32,403 nt of DNA, from contig NZ_KB235948.1 in assembly GCF_000332335.1 (NCBI RefSeq), forward strand, positions 4,052,899 to 4,085,301. The letters run 5' to 3'. The notes beneath the pieces are model-generated. The model was not told the DNA's origin. It did not search any database and worked only from the letters and a program-made list of their open reading frames with translations. Shown here piece by piece: positions 8,506 through 16,891 of this stretch; position 1 is the first letter of the stretch, and every line of letters starts with the position of its first letter. This stretch comes from Kamptonema formosum PCC 10802 (GTDB lineage Bacteria > Cyanobacteriota > Cyanobacteriia > Cyanobacteriales > Oscillatoriaceae). A program made the position numbers and the translations under genes.

Positions 8506-8535
8506 GCAGGGGTAGGCACCGGTAGCTCCCCCTGC
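8506..8535 (-). terminator. Hairpin downstream of the radical SAM gene
   Basis: GCAGGGG (8506-8512) pairs with CCCCTGC (8529-8535) around a loop containing ACCGGT. It is about 33 bases past the stop codon of the gene at 8568-11267 on the minus strand. After the stem the minus strand reads GGGCTAATAATTGC, with no strong U-run, so it is a weak terminator candidate. Confidence 0.4.
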
Positions 8536-8567
8536 TAACATCATTGCCTGCAGCAATTGCCCGCCCC

Positions 8568-11267
8568 TCACCGGCGGCTCGCCGCACTCTCGCCACTCAG
8601 AAATAGCTGGTTGCGGTGGGCGTGCAGCAGCTGAAACTCCTGTCCGGTCACTTGTTCGAGCATGCAGACCAGATGTTCTGGTCGCAGCAGGGTGCCGTCA
8701 TTGCGGCAACTGCCAGTGTAGCGCAGAACCGCACGCGGAAGTGCTGAGTGGGACTGCTCACTTAACACTGAAGAAGGAACTGGCAGCTCGGATTGAGAGC
8801 TTCGATCTTCTCGGCACTCTACTACTTCTAACTCAAACAAGCGCTCGCGCAGATTCACGAGTTTTGTCTGGCCAGATTTAGACGCCAGCTCTGACAAAAT
8901 GGCCTCACTGCCTGTGATTGCCCGCACCCAGTCTTCCCAAGACGCCTCACCGGCACCGGCTGCTGCAACTGTGATATAATATTCTGCCGTTTCCAACAGC
9001 TGGCTAGCGGAGGGAGCTTTCAGGTCAACCTCCTCGACGCTGTAGAGGGGGATTTCAGCCGGCAGGACGCCTGCCAACTTGTCCCGAAAGGTTTCAGCCT
9101 CCATGGGTTGCGCCAGCTCGAAGTCGGCAATTTCGCCGCTGCTGGTAGCCCCTAGGGACAGGGCGCTGGCAATTGAAATCCGAGGGCTGGCGTGGAACCC
9201 GCCGGTGAAAGCGACCGGCAAGCTGGCCCGCCGCACGGCGCGGTCAAACAGGCGAGCTAAATCCAAATGGCCGATTAGAGCCATGTTACCCAGTTTACCA
9301 AACTTCACCCGCATTCGCACTGCCCGGTGTTGATTGGGTTTAAACTGGCCGGCAAATTCCGGAATCGGGGGCGGCTCAACGACCGTATTGTGGCCAAAGT
9401 CCGGGGTGCACACCCCGCAGTGAGAGCAGCCATCAAAGGAGCAGTCCGGAACTGTCGCTGCTTCCAGCGCCCTAGCCAGATCCGCTTTCAGCCACTCCCT
9501 GTCAATGCCGGTATTGATATGATCCCAAGGCAGGGGCCTGTCAAGGATGTCCCCTGCAGCTCCATCCATAACATTCCACTCACCGCTTTCCACTTGCCGG
9601 TATTTCCAACTCAAGCCGGCAGAGGAGATCGCCTCCTCCCAAGCGGCAAAAGCCTTCCCAACACTTTCAAACCAGGAGTCCATACCGGCACCGAGTTCCC
9701 ACGCCCGGCGCACCACAGCCCCCAGCCGCCGGTCGCCCCGCCCGATGAAATCTTCCATCGCCGAGATCCGCACATCCGTGAAGTTGGCCCTCACCCCCTT
9801 GAGCCGGCGAAATTCCGCCCGCAGCATAGCTTGCTTGCGCTCAAACTCAGCGGTGGAAACCGAATGCCACTGGAAGGGCGTGTGAGGTTTCGGCGTGAAG
9901 TTAGAGATAGTTATATTAAAATTCAGGCGCTTTCTTCCCGGGGCGCGGCACTCTCCTTGCAGCCAGCGGACGGTTTCAGCAATGCCGAGCGCGTCAGAGT
10001 CCGTCTCTCCGGGCAAGCCAATCATAAAGTACAGCTTTACTTTATCCCAGCCCCGATCGAATGCCGTTTTTACCCCGCGAAGCAGTTCTTCATTCGTCAG
10101 CCCTTTATTGACGATATCCCGCATCCGCTGGGTGCCCGCTTCTGGGGCGAACGTCAGAGTCCCCTGCCGCGTGCCGCCGATAATGTTGGCAATGTTGTCG
10201 TCAAACCTGTCCACGCGCTGGCTGGGCAGGGACAGAGAAATATTCTGGTCTTTGAGACGATTTTTGATTTCCACGCCCACGGAGGGCAGCGCCAGATAGT
10301 CGGAACAGCTGAGCGACAGCAGGGAAAATTCATTGTGCCCGGTAGCGAGCATCCCCCGCTCAATGGCGTCCACCACTTTTTCCGGCTCTACATCCCTAGC
10401 CGGTCGGGTGAGCATGCCGGGCTGGCAGAACCGGCAGCCCCTGGTGCAGCCGCGCCGTATTTCCACTGTCAGCCGGTCGTGTACGGTTTCCACGTAGGGG
10501 ACCAGCCCGATGGAGTAGGCCGGCAGCGGTGCCGCCACTCGCCGCAAAATTCGCACCGGCACGTCAGGGCGATTGGGGCGGACGCTGCCGTCCGCTGCGG
10601 CGTCATAGAACTGGGGCGCGTATACGCCCGGCACTTGCGCCAGGTCGAGCAGCAATTCTTCTCTGCCCAGTCCTGCTGCCAGCCCTTCTTCGAGCACCAG
10701 GCCAATTTCTGGCAGCAGCTCTTCGCCATCTCCGAGGGCGAAAAAGTCGAAGAAGTCGGCATAGGGTTCGGGGTTGGAGGTGGCTGTTTGGCCGCCGGCG
10801 AAAATGAGCGGCCATTTTCCCGCCGCCCGCTCTTCCCACGTCAGGGGAATGCCGGCCAGGGAAAGCATTTCCAGGATATTAGTAGCACCCAGTTCGTAGC
10901 TGAGACTGAAGCCGAGAATGTCGAAGTCCGTGAGGGGGCGGCGGGATTCCACGGCAAATAGTGGCGTCTGGGTGGCGCGAAGCTTCTCGCCCAGGTCGGG
11001 TGCCGGCAAGTAGGCGCGATCGCACAATTGCCGGGGCTGAGCGTTCAAGATGCTGTAGAGGATGATGTGGCCCAGATTAGATGCGCCCACTTCATAGACT
11101 TCTGGGTACGTCAGCACCCAACGCACAGCCGCCTCTTTCCAGGGTTTGTGTGCGGCTCCAAGCTCATTCCCCAGGTAACGAGCGGGCTGTAGTATATCTG
11201 GTGTTAGTAATTGCTCTAGTGCGACTGCCACAGCTAATACCCACTTCTGACTTCTAGGGGCACACAC
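8568..11267 (-). CDS. TIGR03960-type radical SAM protein with C-terminal TIGR03936/DUF2344 domain
   Basis: A large radical SAM protein of unknown substrate. Reading from the long start, residues 1-240 resemble a B12-binding-like N-terminal region. The iron-sulfur cluster motif CTRGCRFC follows (Cys274, Cys278, Cys281), then the radical SAM barrel to about residue 560. A cysteine-rich CSFDGCSHCGVC segment precedes the C-terminal DUF2344 domain, which begins at RMRVKFGKLGNMALIGHLDL. The family usually starts near VALEQLLTPDI, so the GTG at 11231 (residue 13) is a more likely start than 11267. Genes of this family commonly sit next to RNase E/G genes; here rne is the next gene downstream on the same strand, 2.1 kb away. 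A role in RNA or ribosome modification is therefore inference from context. Confidence 0.88.
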   Translation of the reverse strand: MCAPRSQKWVLAVAVALEQLLTPDILQPARYLGNELGAAHKPWKEAAVRWVLTYPEVYEVGASNLGHIILYSILNAQPRQLCDRAYLPAPDLGEKLRATQTPLFAVESRRPLTDFDILGFSLSYELGATNILEMLSLAGIPLTWEERAAGKWPLIFAGGQTATSNPEPYADFFDFFALGDGEELLPEIGLVLEEGLAAGLGREELLLDLAQVPGVYAPQFYDAAADGSVRPNRPDVPVRILRRVAAPLPAYSIGLVPYVETVHDRLTVEIRRGCTRGCRFCQPGMLTRPARDVEPEKVVDAIERGMLATGHNEFSLLSLSCSDYLALPSVGVEIKNRLKDQNISLSLPSQRVDRFDDNIANIIGGTRQGTLTFAPEAGTQRMRDIVNKGLTNEELLRGVKTAFDRGWDKVKLYFMIGLPGETDSDALGIAETVRWLQGECRAPGRKRLNFNITISNFTPKPHTPFQWHSVSTAEFERKQAMLRAEFRRLKGVRANFTDVRISAMEDFIGRGDRRLGAVVRRAWELGAGMDSWFESVGKAFAAWEEAISSAGLSWKYRQVESGEWNVMDGAAGDILDRPLPWDHINTGIDREWLKADLARALEAATVPDCSFDGCSHCGVCTPDFGHNTVVEPPPIPEFAGQFKPNQHRAVRMRVKFGKLGNMALIGHLDLARLFDRAVRRASLPVAFTGGFHASPRISIASALSLGATSSGEIADFELAQPMEAETFRDKLAGVLPAEIPLYSVEEVDLKAPSASQLLETAEYYITVAAAGAGEASWEDWVRAITGSEAILSELASKSGQTKLVNLRERLFELEVVECREDRSSQSELPVPSSVLSEQSHSALPRAVLRYTGSCRNDGTLLRPEHLVCMLEQVTGQEFQLLHAHRNQLFLSGESAASRR

Positions 11268-11574
11268 GGGGGGATTGCCCCTAATCTAGCACCGGCGGGG
11301 GGATTGCCCCTACTGGTTTCACCTATTCTTTTAATATACTAGATGTCCTGTCACTTCTTGAACCCCGCCTGGAGCGCTGTCCAAAGTAGCTGGCGAGTGT
11401 TTAACGGCCAGCCGGTGGGCCCAACACCGGGCTTGTGCTGAAAACTTTGAATTTTCTGGCGACTTGAGCGAAAAAGGGCTGCGGCTTCCCCCAACAGAAA
11501 GGCAACGTGCAAATTTCCGCTCCCTTTGGGCCAGCCCACAGCTGGGCCCTCTGGGCGTGTGCCGTCATGGGGCG
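11268..11574. other. Spacer with duplicated GGGGGGATTGCCCCT motif
   Basis: No gene seen. The 15-base sequence GGGGGGATTGCCCCT occurs twice (11268-11282 and 11297-11311); each is a small self-complementary unit typical of cyanobacterial dispersed repeats. A GGGCCAGCCCACAGCTGGGCCC stretch near the STAS stop codon could form a terminator stem. No convincing promoter boxes seen. Confidence 0.5.
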
Positions 11575-11922
11575 CTACCCCAAAGCGGTGTCAAGCTCCT
11601 GCGCCACGGCGGCCCTGCTGTCAAAAATCTCAAACACTCTGTCGAGCCCGGTGAGTTCAAAGATAATCCGGATTGAGGGTGAAACGCAGCAAAGGCTTAA
11701 GCGTCTGTTTAAACGCTGTGCTAAACTCAAGGCTGATACCAGCGCAATCAGCCCCGCACTGTCGAGGGACTCCACTTGCTCCATGTCAACCAGCAATACC
11801 GCACTGTCCTCGGACGCCACCGCTCGCAGCAGCCCGGCTTGCAGTTCCTGTGCGTTTGAGGCGTTGATGTGGCCTTTGGGCTGCAGGACAGTCAGTTTAG
11901 GACGGGCGAGAAGGCTGTGCAT
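11575..11922 (-). CDS. STAS-domain protein, anti-sigma factor antagonist type
   Basis: A 115-residue single-domain STAS protein of the SpoIIAA/RsbV type, which binds and releases partner-switching kinases or sigma factors. The domain fills residues 5-110, with GHINASNAQEL at the start and LDSAGLIAL around the regulatory site. Ser55 occupies the position phosphorylated in SpoIIAA-like antagonists (usually D-S-S/x-G-L). No kinase or phosphatase partner gene lies nearby in the window. It begins at an ATG and is divergent from the small gene at 12324. Confidence 0.88.
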   Translation of the reverse strand: MHSLLARPKLTVLQPKGHINASNAQELQAGLLRAVASEDSAVLLVDMEQVESLDSAGLIALVSALSLAQRLNRRLSLCCVSPSIRIIFELTGLDRVFEIFDSRAAVAQELDTALG

Positions 11923-12323
11923 AATTTGCTCCTCTTGACGGGTGGGAGAACGAAAACTACCTCAGATGTATTGACGATAGCCCCAGAATGTGGGGACGAC
12001 CACCCCTCCGGCCTTAGCTTTGCTGAATCTTTGTCTGAGCCTGGGTTATATTAAAGTTTTCATTAAGATTTTCTAAAGAAAAGTATCAAAACATACAGCC
12101 CACCGGCAGAATTCAAACAGAGTCCCGCCGGTGGGCTTGTGGTGCCGGCGCTGCCGGCGGGACAGCCCCTGCCGGCCTTGCGCCAGCCAGTCAGGGAGAG
12201 GGTGCGTGCGCCAGAGCCTCAGATAATTTTCAGCTCCAGATTGACATCAAGTCTCTGGTCTGCTGGCAGGCACAGCCGTCCTGTGATTTAGATCATTATT
12301 CATTAGAGTCCTGCATCACTTTT
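11923..12323. other. Intergenic region with an 11-bp perfect inverted repeat
   Basis: The spacer between divergent genes holds AGCCCACCGGC (12097-12107) and its perfect complement GCCGGTGGGCT (12127-12137), with a 19-base loop. GCCGGC-rich sequence continues to about 12180. The hairpin lies 175 bases upstream of the STAS gene and about 190-260 bases upstream of the 82-residue gene. It could be a leader structure or another dispersed palindrome; the sequence does not decide. Confidence 0.5.
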
Positions 12324-12572
12324 TTGTTGGGATATCTAATGGAGAATGGTGATTGTATGAAAAGATGCTTACATACCATCAAAGACACTGCCATGATTCG
12401 TCAACTTGTGGAAAAAGCCCTTTATATCAAGCAATTGACGCCCGATATCGAAAATGAAATCAATTACGAGCTGACCAGACTCGGGTACATTTCTGACGTT
12501 GATTACGAGGCCCTGGAATTGCTGATGGCCGAGATGGATGCCGGTCGGATTGAATTAGTGCCCAGTCGCTAG
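12324..12572 (+). CDS. Small conserved-looking hypothetical protein
   Basis: An 82-residue (or shorter) acidic, helix-rich protein that I do not firmly recognise. The body, TAMIRQLVEKALYIKQLTPDIENEINYELTRLGYISDVDYEALELLMAEMDAGRIEL, is evenly amphipathic and looks like a real protein. Four M/I/L-rich turns and no membrane segment are visible. The likely start is the ATG at 12357 (residue 12, MKRCLHT), which has GGAG about 11 bases upstream; the ATG at 12324 has no ribosome binding site. AT-rich DNA just upstream of the gene contrasts with GC-rich flanks. Function unknown. Confidence 0.7.
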   Translation: MLGYLMENGDCMKRCLHTIKDTAMIRQLVEKALYIKQLTPDIENEINYELTRLGYISDVDYEALELLMAEMDAGRIELVPSR

Positions 12573-13113
12573 TGCTCGGGAGCTGCTGCGCTGTGAGGCA
12601 GTTTTGGGACATCTGTCCCCCAGGAGATCCGCTTGATATCTTCTCTTGAATTGCGCCGGTTTTGTAACGTTTGCGCTCCGAGGCGTTGGGCCTCGGGCAT
12701 TGGGGAAGGCGAGCGTTCGGGCACGCTGCTCCTGTGGAGCCGCTAGCTGCTGACACACTGGGCCTCAGGCATTTGGCATGGGCAATTCTGGCCAGGGTGC
12801 GCCAGTCTTCGGGCCTCCGTCACGCAATCACGGTGCCACCAGACTCGATCGGATTCCGCTGGAATTATTGGCCAACCCGCTACCAGGGTGCGGGTGCTTT
12901 CTCTACGGCCTCAGTCGCTCACTCATGCCAGGGTGCTTTTGCATCTGCCATCAGTGCTGCTGCTCGTCGTCGTCGGGTGCGTCACGACTTCGATAAAATC
13001 GACCCGGAGACGAGCGGGAATTCTTCACACCGGCTCGCGGGTGAGAGAGCCCAATTAGCGGTAAACTGTGTAATGGTTTTTACAATTATCCCGCTTCTCG
13101 CGCTTCAGCCCCC
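12573..13113. other. GC-rich intergenic region without recognisable gene
   Basis: Contains loosely repeated phrases (GGGCCTCGGGCATTGG and GGGCCTCAGGCATTTGG at about 12690 and 12761; CCAGGGTGC three times between 12790 and 12936) and a TCGTCGTCGTCGG run near 12967. An open frame across it runs into the aminotransferase gene in another frame and has unnatural composition. The aminotransferase promoter should be near 13040-13100, but no clear boxes were found. Confidence 0.5.
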
Positions 13114-14286
13114 ATGCAGTTGGCCCAACGCTTAGACAAAATTCCCCCATACCTGTTCGCTGAACTTAACCGCAAAGGCAACGAACTCGCCGCCAAAGGG
13201 ATTGACATCATTCACATGGGCGTGGGGGACCCAGACAGGCCCACTCCCGCTAGCATTCTGCAGGCAATGCATGAGGCGATTGACGATCCCTCCACCCACA
13301 ACTACCCCCCCTACCAGGGAACGCAAGCCTTCCGCGAAGCTGCTGCGGCGTGGATGGAGCGCCGGTTTGGCGTAACGGGTTTGAACCCCAATACAGAAAT
13401 TGTTTCTTCCATTGGCTCAAAAGAAGCCATCCACAATACTTTCCTGGCTTTTGTAGACCCGGGGGACCTGACCGTGATTCCTGACCCAGGCTATCCCGTC
13501 TACCGCACTTCGACGATTTTTGCCGGCGGCGAACCCCACACTGTGCCCCTGCTCCCTGAAAACGGGTTTTTGCCGGATCTGGACGCCATTCCCGAACAAG
13601 TGGCCACAAAAGCCAAGTTGCTGTGGGTCAACTATCCCAACAACCCCACCGGCGCTGTAGCCACTCTGGAAGATTTCGAGAAAATGGTTGCATTTTGCCG
13701 CAAATATGATATAATGCTCTGCCACGATAACGCTTACTCGGAAATGGCCTATGACGGTTACAAGCCGCCAAGCGCACTCCAGGTTCCGGGGGCAAAGGAT
13801 GTGGCGATTGAGTTTCACAGCCTGTCTAAGTCCTACAATATGACCGGCTGGCGGATCGGTTTTGTCGCCGGCAATGCCATCGGGATTAAGGGACTCGGAC
13901 AAGTCAAAACGAATGTGGATTCCGGGGCATTTAAAGCAATTCAGCAAGCTGCGCTTGCTGCCTTTAATACCTCCCCGGAAGACCTGCAAGGGCTGATGTC
14001 CGTTTACCAAAAACGCCGGGACATTACTGTTGAAGGATTGCAATCTCTGGGCTGGAAAATTCAGCCGCCTAAGGCAACTCTCTACGTGTGGGTGCCGGTG
14101 CCCAAGGGCTATACTTCCACTGAATTTGTCACCCTCCTGCTAGACAAATGCGGTATAATTGTTCCCCCAGGCAATGGCTACGGCGCAGGCGGTGAGGGCT
14201 TTTTCCGCATTGCTCTGACTGTGCCCGACGAGCGGATGCGCGAAGGAATTCAGCGGATGAAGGATGCCGGCATTCGGTACGCCTGA
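13114..14286 (+). CDS. dapL: LL-diaminopimelate aminotransferase-like class I/II PLP enzyme
   Basis: A 390-residue fold-type I aminotransferase. It contains the substrate-side GVGDPDRPTP motif, NYPNNPTG (about 173-180), Asp205 for the PLP pyridine nitrogen and Lys239 in SLSKSYNMTGWRIGF as the Schiff-base lysine. The IHMGVGDPD, HNYPPYQGT and FHSLSKSYNMTGWR pattern matches the DapL group, which makes LL-diaminopimelate directly from tetrahydrodipicolinate and glutamate for lysine and peptidoglycan. Cyanobacteria often have a second, plant-type DapL of about 410 residues. This shorter protein could be the paralogue, with different specificity, so the gene symbol is tentative. It begins at ATG 13114 without a strong ribosome binding site. 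Confidence 0.85.
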   Translation: MQLAQRLDKIPPYLFAELNRKGNELAAKGIDIIHMGVGDPDRPTPASILQAMHEAIDDPSTHNYPPYQGTQAFREAAAAWMERRFGVTGLNPNTEIVSSIGSKEAIHNTFLAFVDPGDLTVIPDPGYPVYRTSTIFAGGEPHTVPLLPENGFLPDLDAIPEQVATKAKLLWVNYPNNPTGAVATLEDFEKMVAFCRKYDIMLCHDNAYSEMAYDGYKPPSALQVPGAKDVAIEFHSLSKSYNMTGWRIGFVAGNAIGIKGLGQVKTNVDSGAFKAIQQAALAAFNTSPEDLQGLMSVYQKRRDITVEGLQSLGWKIQPPKATLYVWVPVPKGYTSTEFVTLLLDKCGIIVPPGNGYGAGGEGFFRIALTVPDERMREGIQRMKDAGIRYA

Positions 14287-14307
14287 GCTTTTTTGGATTT
14301 TTAACGA

Positions 14308-14342
14308 GGGAGAATCTAAAATCTAAAATCTAAAATCTAAAA
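14308..14342. repeat. Short AATCTAAA tandem repeat
   Basis: Four to five 8-base AATCTAAA units directly after the aminotransferase stop codon. They sit between it and the convergent gene at 14330 and slightly overlap that gene's 3' end. The C-terminal residues NDFRF of that protein are encoded by the repeat. Related GATTTTGGATTT tracts are at 3869-3901, 16810-16835 and 26139-26170. Confidence 0.7.
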
Positions 14343-14737
14343 TCATTTGGGTGGGCGGTGCAGACTTGCTGGATAAAATTTCTCAGCTGCCGGTGGGCAA
14401 TAATTGGGGCGTCCGCCGGCTGGTTTTTTGTTTCTGCTTGCAGCTGAGCGAGCAGGGGAATAATTTCTGTATCGAGAGCGGGGCGAAATAAGCTCACAGG
14501 CAAGAGTATATCCGCCCCTTGGCGCAAGTCGTACAGGACCGGGGGTTCTGGGGAGAGCGAACCGGCATCGGGACTGGTGCCGGCGGGCCACACTGCAAGC
14601 GCCAGCGGACGCCCCCAGCACATTTGGCGCACTCTGACAATATCTATGACTTCTGCGTACAGGACGCTGTGCTGGTGTTCCAGGGCAATAATCTGGCTGT
14701 GTTGAAATGTGGGCCGGCTAGTCGGTGCTGCCTTCAT
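14330..14737 (-). CDS. Hypothetical cyanobacterial protein
   Basis: A 135-residue soluble protein with no domain I can name. The central part (HQHSVLYAEVIDIVRVRQMCWGRPLALAV, about residues 21-49, and LYDLRQGADILLPVSLFRPALDTEIIPLL, about 68-96) looks conserved and globular. I recall similar cyanobacterial hypothetical proteins with 'LYDLRQGADLL' and 'LFRPALDTEVIPLL'. There are no transmembrane helices. The Cys43 and Trp45 neighbourhood is notable. It is convergent with the aminotransferase and its C-terminus is drawn from a short intergenic repeat. Confidence 0.65.
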   Translation of the reverse strand: MKAAPTSRPTFQHSQIIALEHQHSVLYAEVIDIVRVRQMCWGRPLALAVWPAGTSPDAGSLSPEPPVLYDLRQGADILLPVSLFRPALDTEIIPLLAQLQAETKNQPADAPIIAHRQLRNFIQQVCTAHPNDFRF

Positions 14738-14884
14738 GAGCGCAATGTAAAGATTTTGGGCTTTTTCTCATTGTAGGGGCCGGCTGTTGCGGCCAGCGCG
14801 TTCCCCTGACAGGGGGTTAGGGAAATCCCCCCGCTGCGGTTCCATGAGGCGGGTTGGGGGGAATCGGGTGCCGGCACCGCAAGA

Positions 14885-15139
14885 TATAGCAATAAACAGT
14901 GAGTTTAGGACCTGGGCATTGCGGCGGGAGTTGGGCACTGGCATCATCGCATCATCGCATCATCGCATCATCGCATTATCGCATCATCGTATCATCGCAT
15001 CATCGCATTATCGTATTGAGCATCATCGCATCATCGTATTATCGTATTGAGCATGTATCTGAGAGTCTTCCTCATGCGCCATACGCCATACGCCATGCGC
15101 CATGCCATTAATGTCCTAATCTAAGTGAATACTGCTATA
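14885..15139. mobile_element. MITE-like inverted-repeat element, copy B
   Basis: Left end TATAGCA...GAGTTTAGGACC and right end GTCCTAATCTAAGTGAATACTGCTATA-like; the right end matches the other copies better than the left. The interior holds a CATCATCG octamer tract (14942-15055) and a CGCCATACGCCAT tract. Copy D at 31437-31602 has the same interior plan, so B and D form a subfamily distinct from A and C. Confidence 0.6.
14942..15055. repeat. CATCATCG octamer tandem tract
   Basis: About ten CATCATCG units and variants (CATTATCG, TATCATCG), interrupted twice by TATTGAG. Inside element copy B. A shorter tract of three units is inside copy D at 31469-31495. Confidence 0.9.
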
Positions 15140-15477
15140 CTCCAGCGGCGATGATTGCCGAGCCTGCTTTTTTGCATGGAGAGCACCGGCAGCTACACGG
15201 AAAAGCACTGTTTGCTTAATTTGAAAACCGATAAATTCCCGCCTCCGCCTTCCTGGAGTCAGCCCTGATTCCAGACTTGTTTGGGTCAGTCTTTCTGGCC
15301 AGAGTTCTGACTTGAAAAGGTTTGTAGTAGGGCTAAAGCCCTACCGGCGGGTCTTCCGCCCTTGCAAGTTGTCTTATGTGGCGGTGTGCGCCGCAAGATA
15401 AGCGACTGCCCCCGACTTCTGTCACCCCTGCTCTCTTAATGGTATCATCATAAAATAAACTGGCAGATAAACGAGCT
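15140..15477. other. Spacer upstream of the toxin-antitoxin pair
   Basis: Holds a perfect 8-bp palindrome, GTAGGGCT-AA-AGCCCTAC (15327-15344). It resembles the units repeated four times at 18106-18205. AT-rich sequence at 15435-15475 (TAATGGTATCATCATAAAAT) is the probable promoter area of the antitoxin gene, but no spaced -35/-10 pair is convincing. Confidence 0.5.
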
Positions 15478-15702
15478 ATGCAACACATAGATATCGCTGA
15501 AGCGACCCCGCAGTTGAGTTCATTACTGGCCCTGGCAATCGGAGGCGAAGAAATTGTGATTACAAAAGATGACAGGCCGGTTGTCAAACTGCTGCCGGTG
15601 CCCCTAGTCAAGCGCCCCCGCCAGCCAGGGAGCGCTAAAAATATGATAACATTGTCTGGCGACTTTGACAAACCTATAGAAGATTTTGAGGACTATCTGT
15701 AA
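15478..15702 (+). CDS. Phd/YefM-like antitoxin
   Basis: A 74-residue protein with the short N-terminal Phd/YefM-type DNA-binding fold (IDIAEATPQLSSLLALAIGGEEIVITKDDRPVVKLLPV). The C-terminus is charged and flexible (FDKPIEDFEDYL), typical of the part that wraps the toxin. Its stop codon overlaps the toxin start by one base (TAATG), the usual type II toxin-antitoxin layout. It is expected to repress its own promoter together with the toxin. Confidence 0.88.
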   Translation: MQHIDIAEATPQLSSLLALAIGGEEIVITKDDRPVVKLLPVPLVKRPRQPGSAKNMITLSGDFDKPIEDFEDYL

Positions 15703-16088
15703 TGAGACTGCTGCTGGACACTCATACTTTTCTTTGGTACATCAGCGACAGCCCGCACGTCAGTGAGAGCGCGCGGGAGCATATTGACAATGAGCACAAC
15801 CAAATTCTGCTCAGTGCGGCGAGTGTCTGGGAAATGGCGATTAAGCACAGTCAGGGCAAGCTGAATTTAACGATGTCTTTTGAAGTGTTTGTGTTGCTGC
15901 AACTGAGGATGAACGATTTCAGGCAGCTGGAGATCCAAAAACGCCATATTGATGCTGTGGCAACTCTGCCTTTCCACCATCGAGATCCGTTCGACCGGCT
16001 CCTGGTTTCCCAGGCGATGGTTGAGCGCATACCGATCCTGAGTGCGAATTCCGCCTTGGATGCCTATCCGATTCAGCGGGTGTGGTAA
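15702..16088 (+). CDS. PIN-domain VapC-like toxin
   Basis: A 128-residue PIN-domain protein, normally a Mg-dependent ribonuclease held inactive by its antitoxin. Conserved acids are Asp6 (LLLDTHTFLW), Glu44 (SVWEMAIK) and Asp95/Asp98 (HHRDPFDRLL). The position of the fourth acid, in the LSAD.A.DAYP motif, is Asn116 here (LSANSALDAYPIQRVW). This may weaken metal binding or activity. It is translationally coupled to the antitoxin upstream. Dispersed repeats on both sides suggest an accessory location. Confidence 0.9.
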   Translation: MRLLLDTHTFLWYISDSPHVSESAREHIDNEHNQILLSAASVWEMAIKHSQGKLNLTMSFEVFVLLQLRMNDFRQLEIQKRHIDAVATLPFHHRDPFDRLLVSQAMVERIPILSANSALDAYPIQRVW

Positions 16089-16232
16089 GGGCGAGGGGCT
16101 GGGAAAGTATTGCTGGGGTTTATAGTGGGGGGTGTCTGTCATGCCGGTCAGGGGTGAAGCCTGCTTCCAACACCAAATTCGTCTAGAATAGTGTCGGGAG
16201 CGGTTACCTTTTGCTTCGAGAGAGAGTTTTTT

Positions 16233-16793
16233 ATGAATTTAACGGTAAAAGACCTAGAGAGGCTACAAAGCAAGCTCCAAGAGGAGGGACTCGATTACCA
16301 ATTGGAACTGGTGGGCGGTAAAATTATGGTTATGGGGCTTGATGATGTGAGAGCTAGCGAAGTGGGCGCTCGATTAATTGCGTTTCTCAATATCTGGATA
16401 ATGCCCCGGAAATTGGGGCGAGTCACAGGGGCGGCGGCGGGATTTCTTTTGCCCAACGAAACGGCTGACTTACGCACTTCTGATGTCTCGTTTGTCAGGG
16501 CAGAACGTCTGAAGCGCAGCCCCCGGACTTTTGCGGAATTGGTTCCAGATTTAATCGCAGAAATAAAATCCAATACGGACAGGCACGAGGCGCTGCGAGA
16601 GAAAATTCAATCGTTTCTAGAACTGGGAACCCAAGTGGGGATACTAATTGACCCGGACAGGGAAACGGTGACTGTCTGTCGCCCTGCGGGGGAGCCGGTG
16701 GTGCTGAGCAATAATGACATTTTGACGATTCCGGAGTTATTGCCCGGGTGGGAGCTGCCGGTCTCTCAATTGTGGCCTCCTGAATTTGAATAG
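16233..16793 (+). CDS. Uma2 family protein (DUF820 putative endonuclease)
   Basis: A member of the large Uma2/DUF820 family, very expanded in cyanobacteria, with a restriction-endonuclease-like fold. Function in the cell is not established. From the ATG at 16233 it has 186 residues. The preceding GAGAGAGAG is a better ribosome binding context than the upstream start at 16191. Candidate active-site residues are Asp84 in RTSDVSFV, Glu110 and Lys112 in PDLIAEIKSNTD. Glu25 lies in ELVGGKI. The PD-(D/E)xK spacing looks intact. Confidence 0.88.
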   Translation: MNLTVKDLERLQSKLQEEGLDYQLELVGGKIMVMGLDDVRASEVGARLIAFLNIWIMPRKLGRVTGAAAGFLLPNETADLRTSDVSFVRAERLKRSPRTFAELVPDLIAEIKSNTDRHEALREKIQSFLELGTQVGILIDPDRETVTVCRPAGEPVVLSNNDILTIPELLPGWELPVSQLWPPEFE

Positions 16794-16891
16794 GGCAATT
16801 GATATCTATTAGGGATTAGGGATTTGGGATTTCCCCCCCCGAATTCAAGAAGGTTTCGTCGTGCGGTTAAAATACTATAGCAGTCCTAAAT

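Larger units (their letters stand above)
6438..8567. other. 2.1 kb geneless spacer: rne leader plus decayed TnpB genes
   Basis: No intact gene. Nearest rne (6438-6700) is leader-like sequence with a multi-branched fold at 6592-6686. 7045-7463 and 7781-8066 carry broken TnpB coding sequence on the minus strand, listed separately. 8067-8500 has no recognisable content apart from GC-rich patches. 8506-8535 is a hairpin beyond the radical SAM stop codon. Short open frames here lack homologous motifs except where they coincide with the TnpB fossils. Confidence 0.7.

Noticed and set aside
9327-10961. 544-codon plus-strand open frame
   Set aside because: It is antisense to the radical SAM gene, a shadow of GC-rich third positions. 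It has no family motifs, whereas the minus strand encodes a clear protein.
12671-13135. 154-codon plus-strand frame before the aminotransferase gene
   Set aside because: Runs into the aminotransferase in another frame, has low-complexity repeats and no start signal; treated as intergenic.
14942-15055. CATCATCG tract and the 25-base repeats at 18106 as CRISPR arrays
   Set aside because: There are no unique spacers between units and no cas genes; these are simple tandem repeats.
15333-15671. 112-codon minus-strand frame over the antitoxin gene
   Set aside because: Antisense to a clear Phd/YefM-type antitoxin that is coupled to its toxin by a TAATG overlap.
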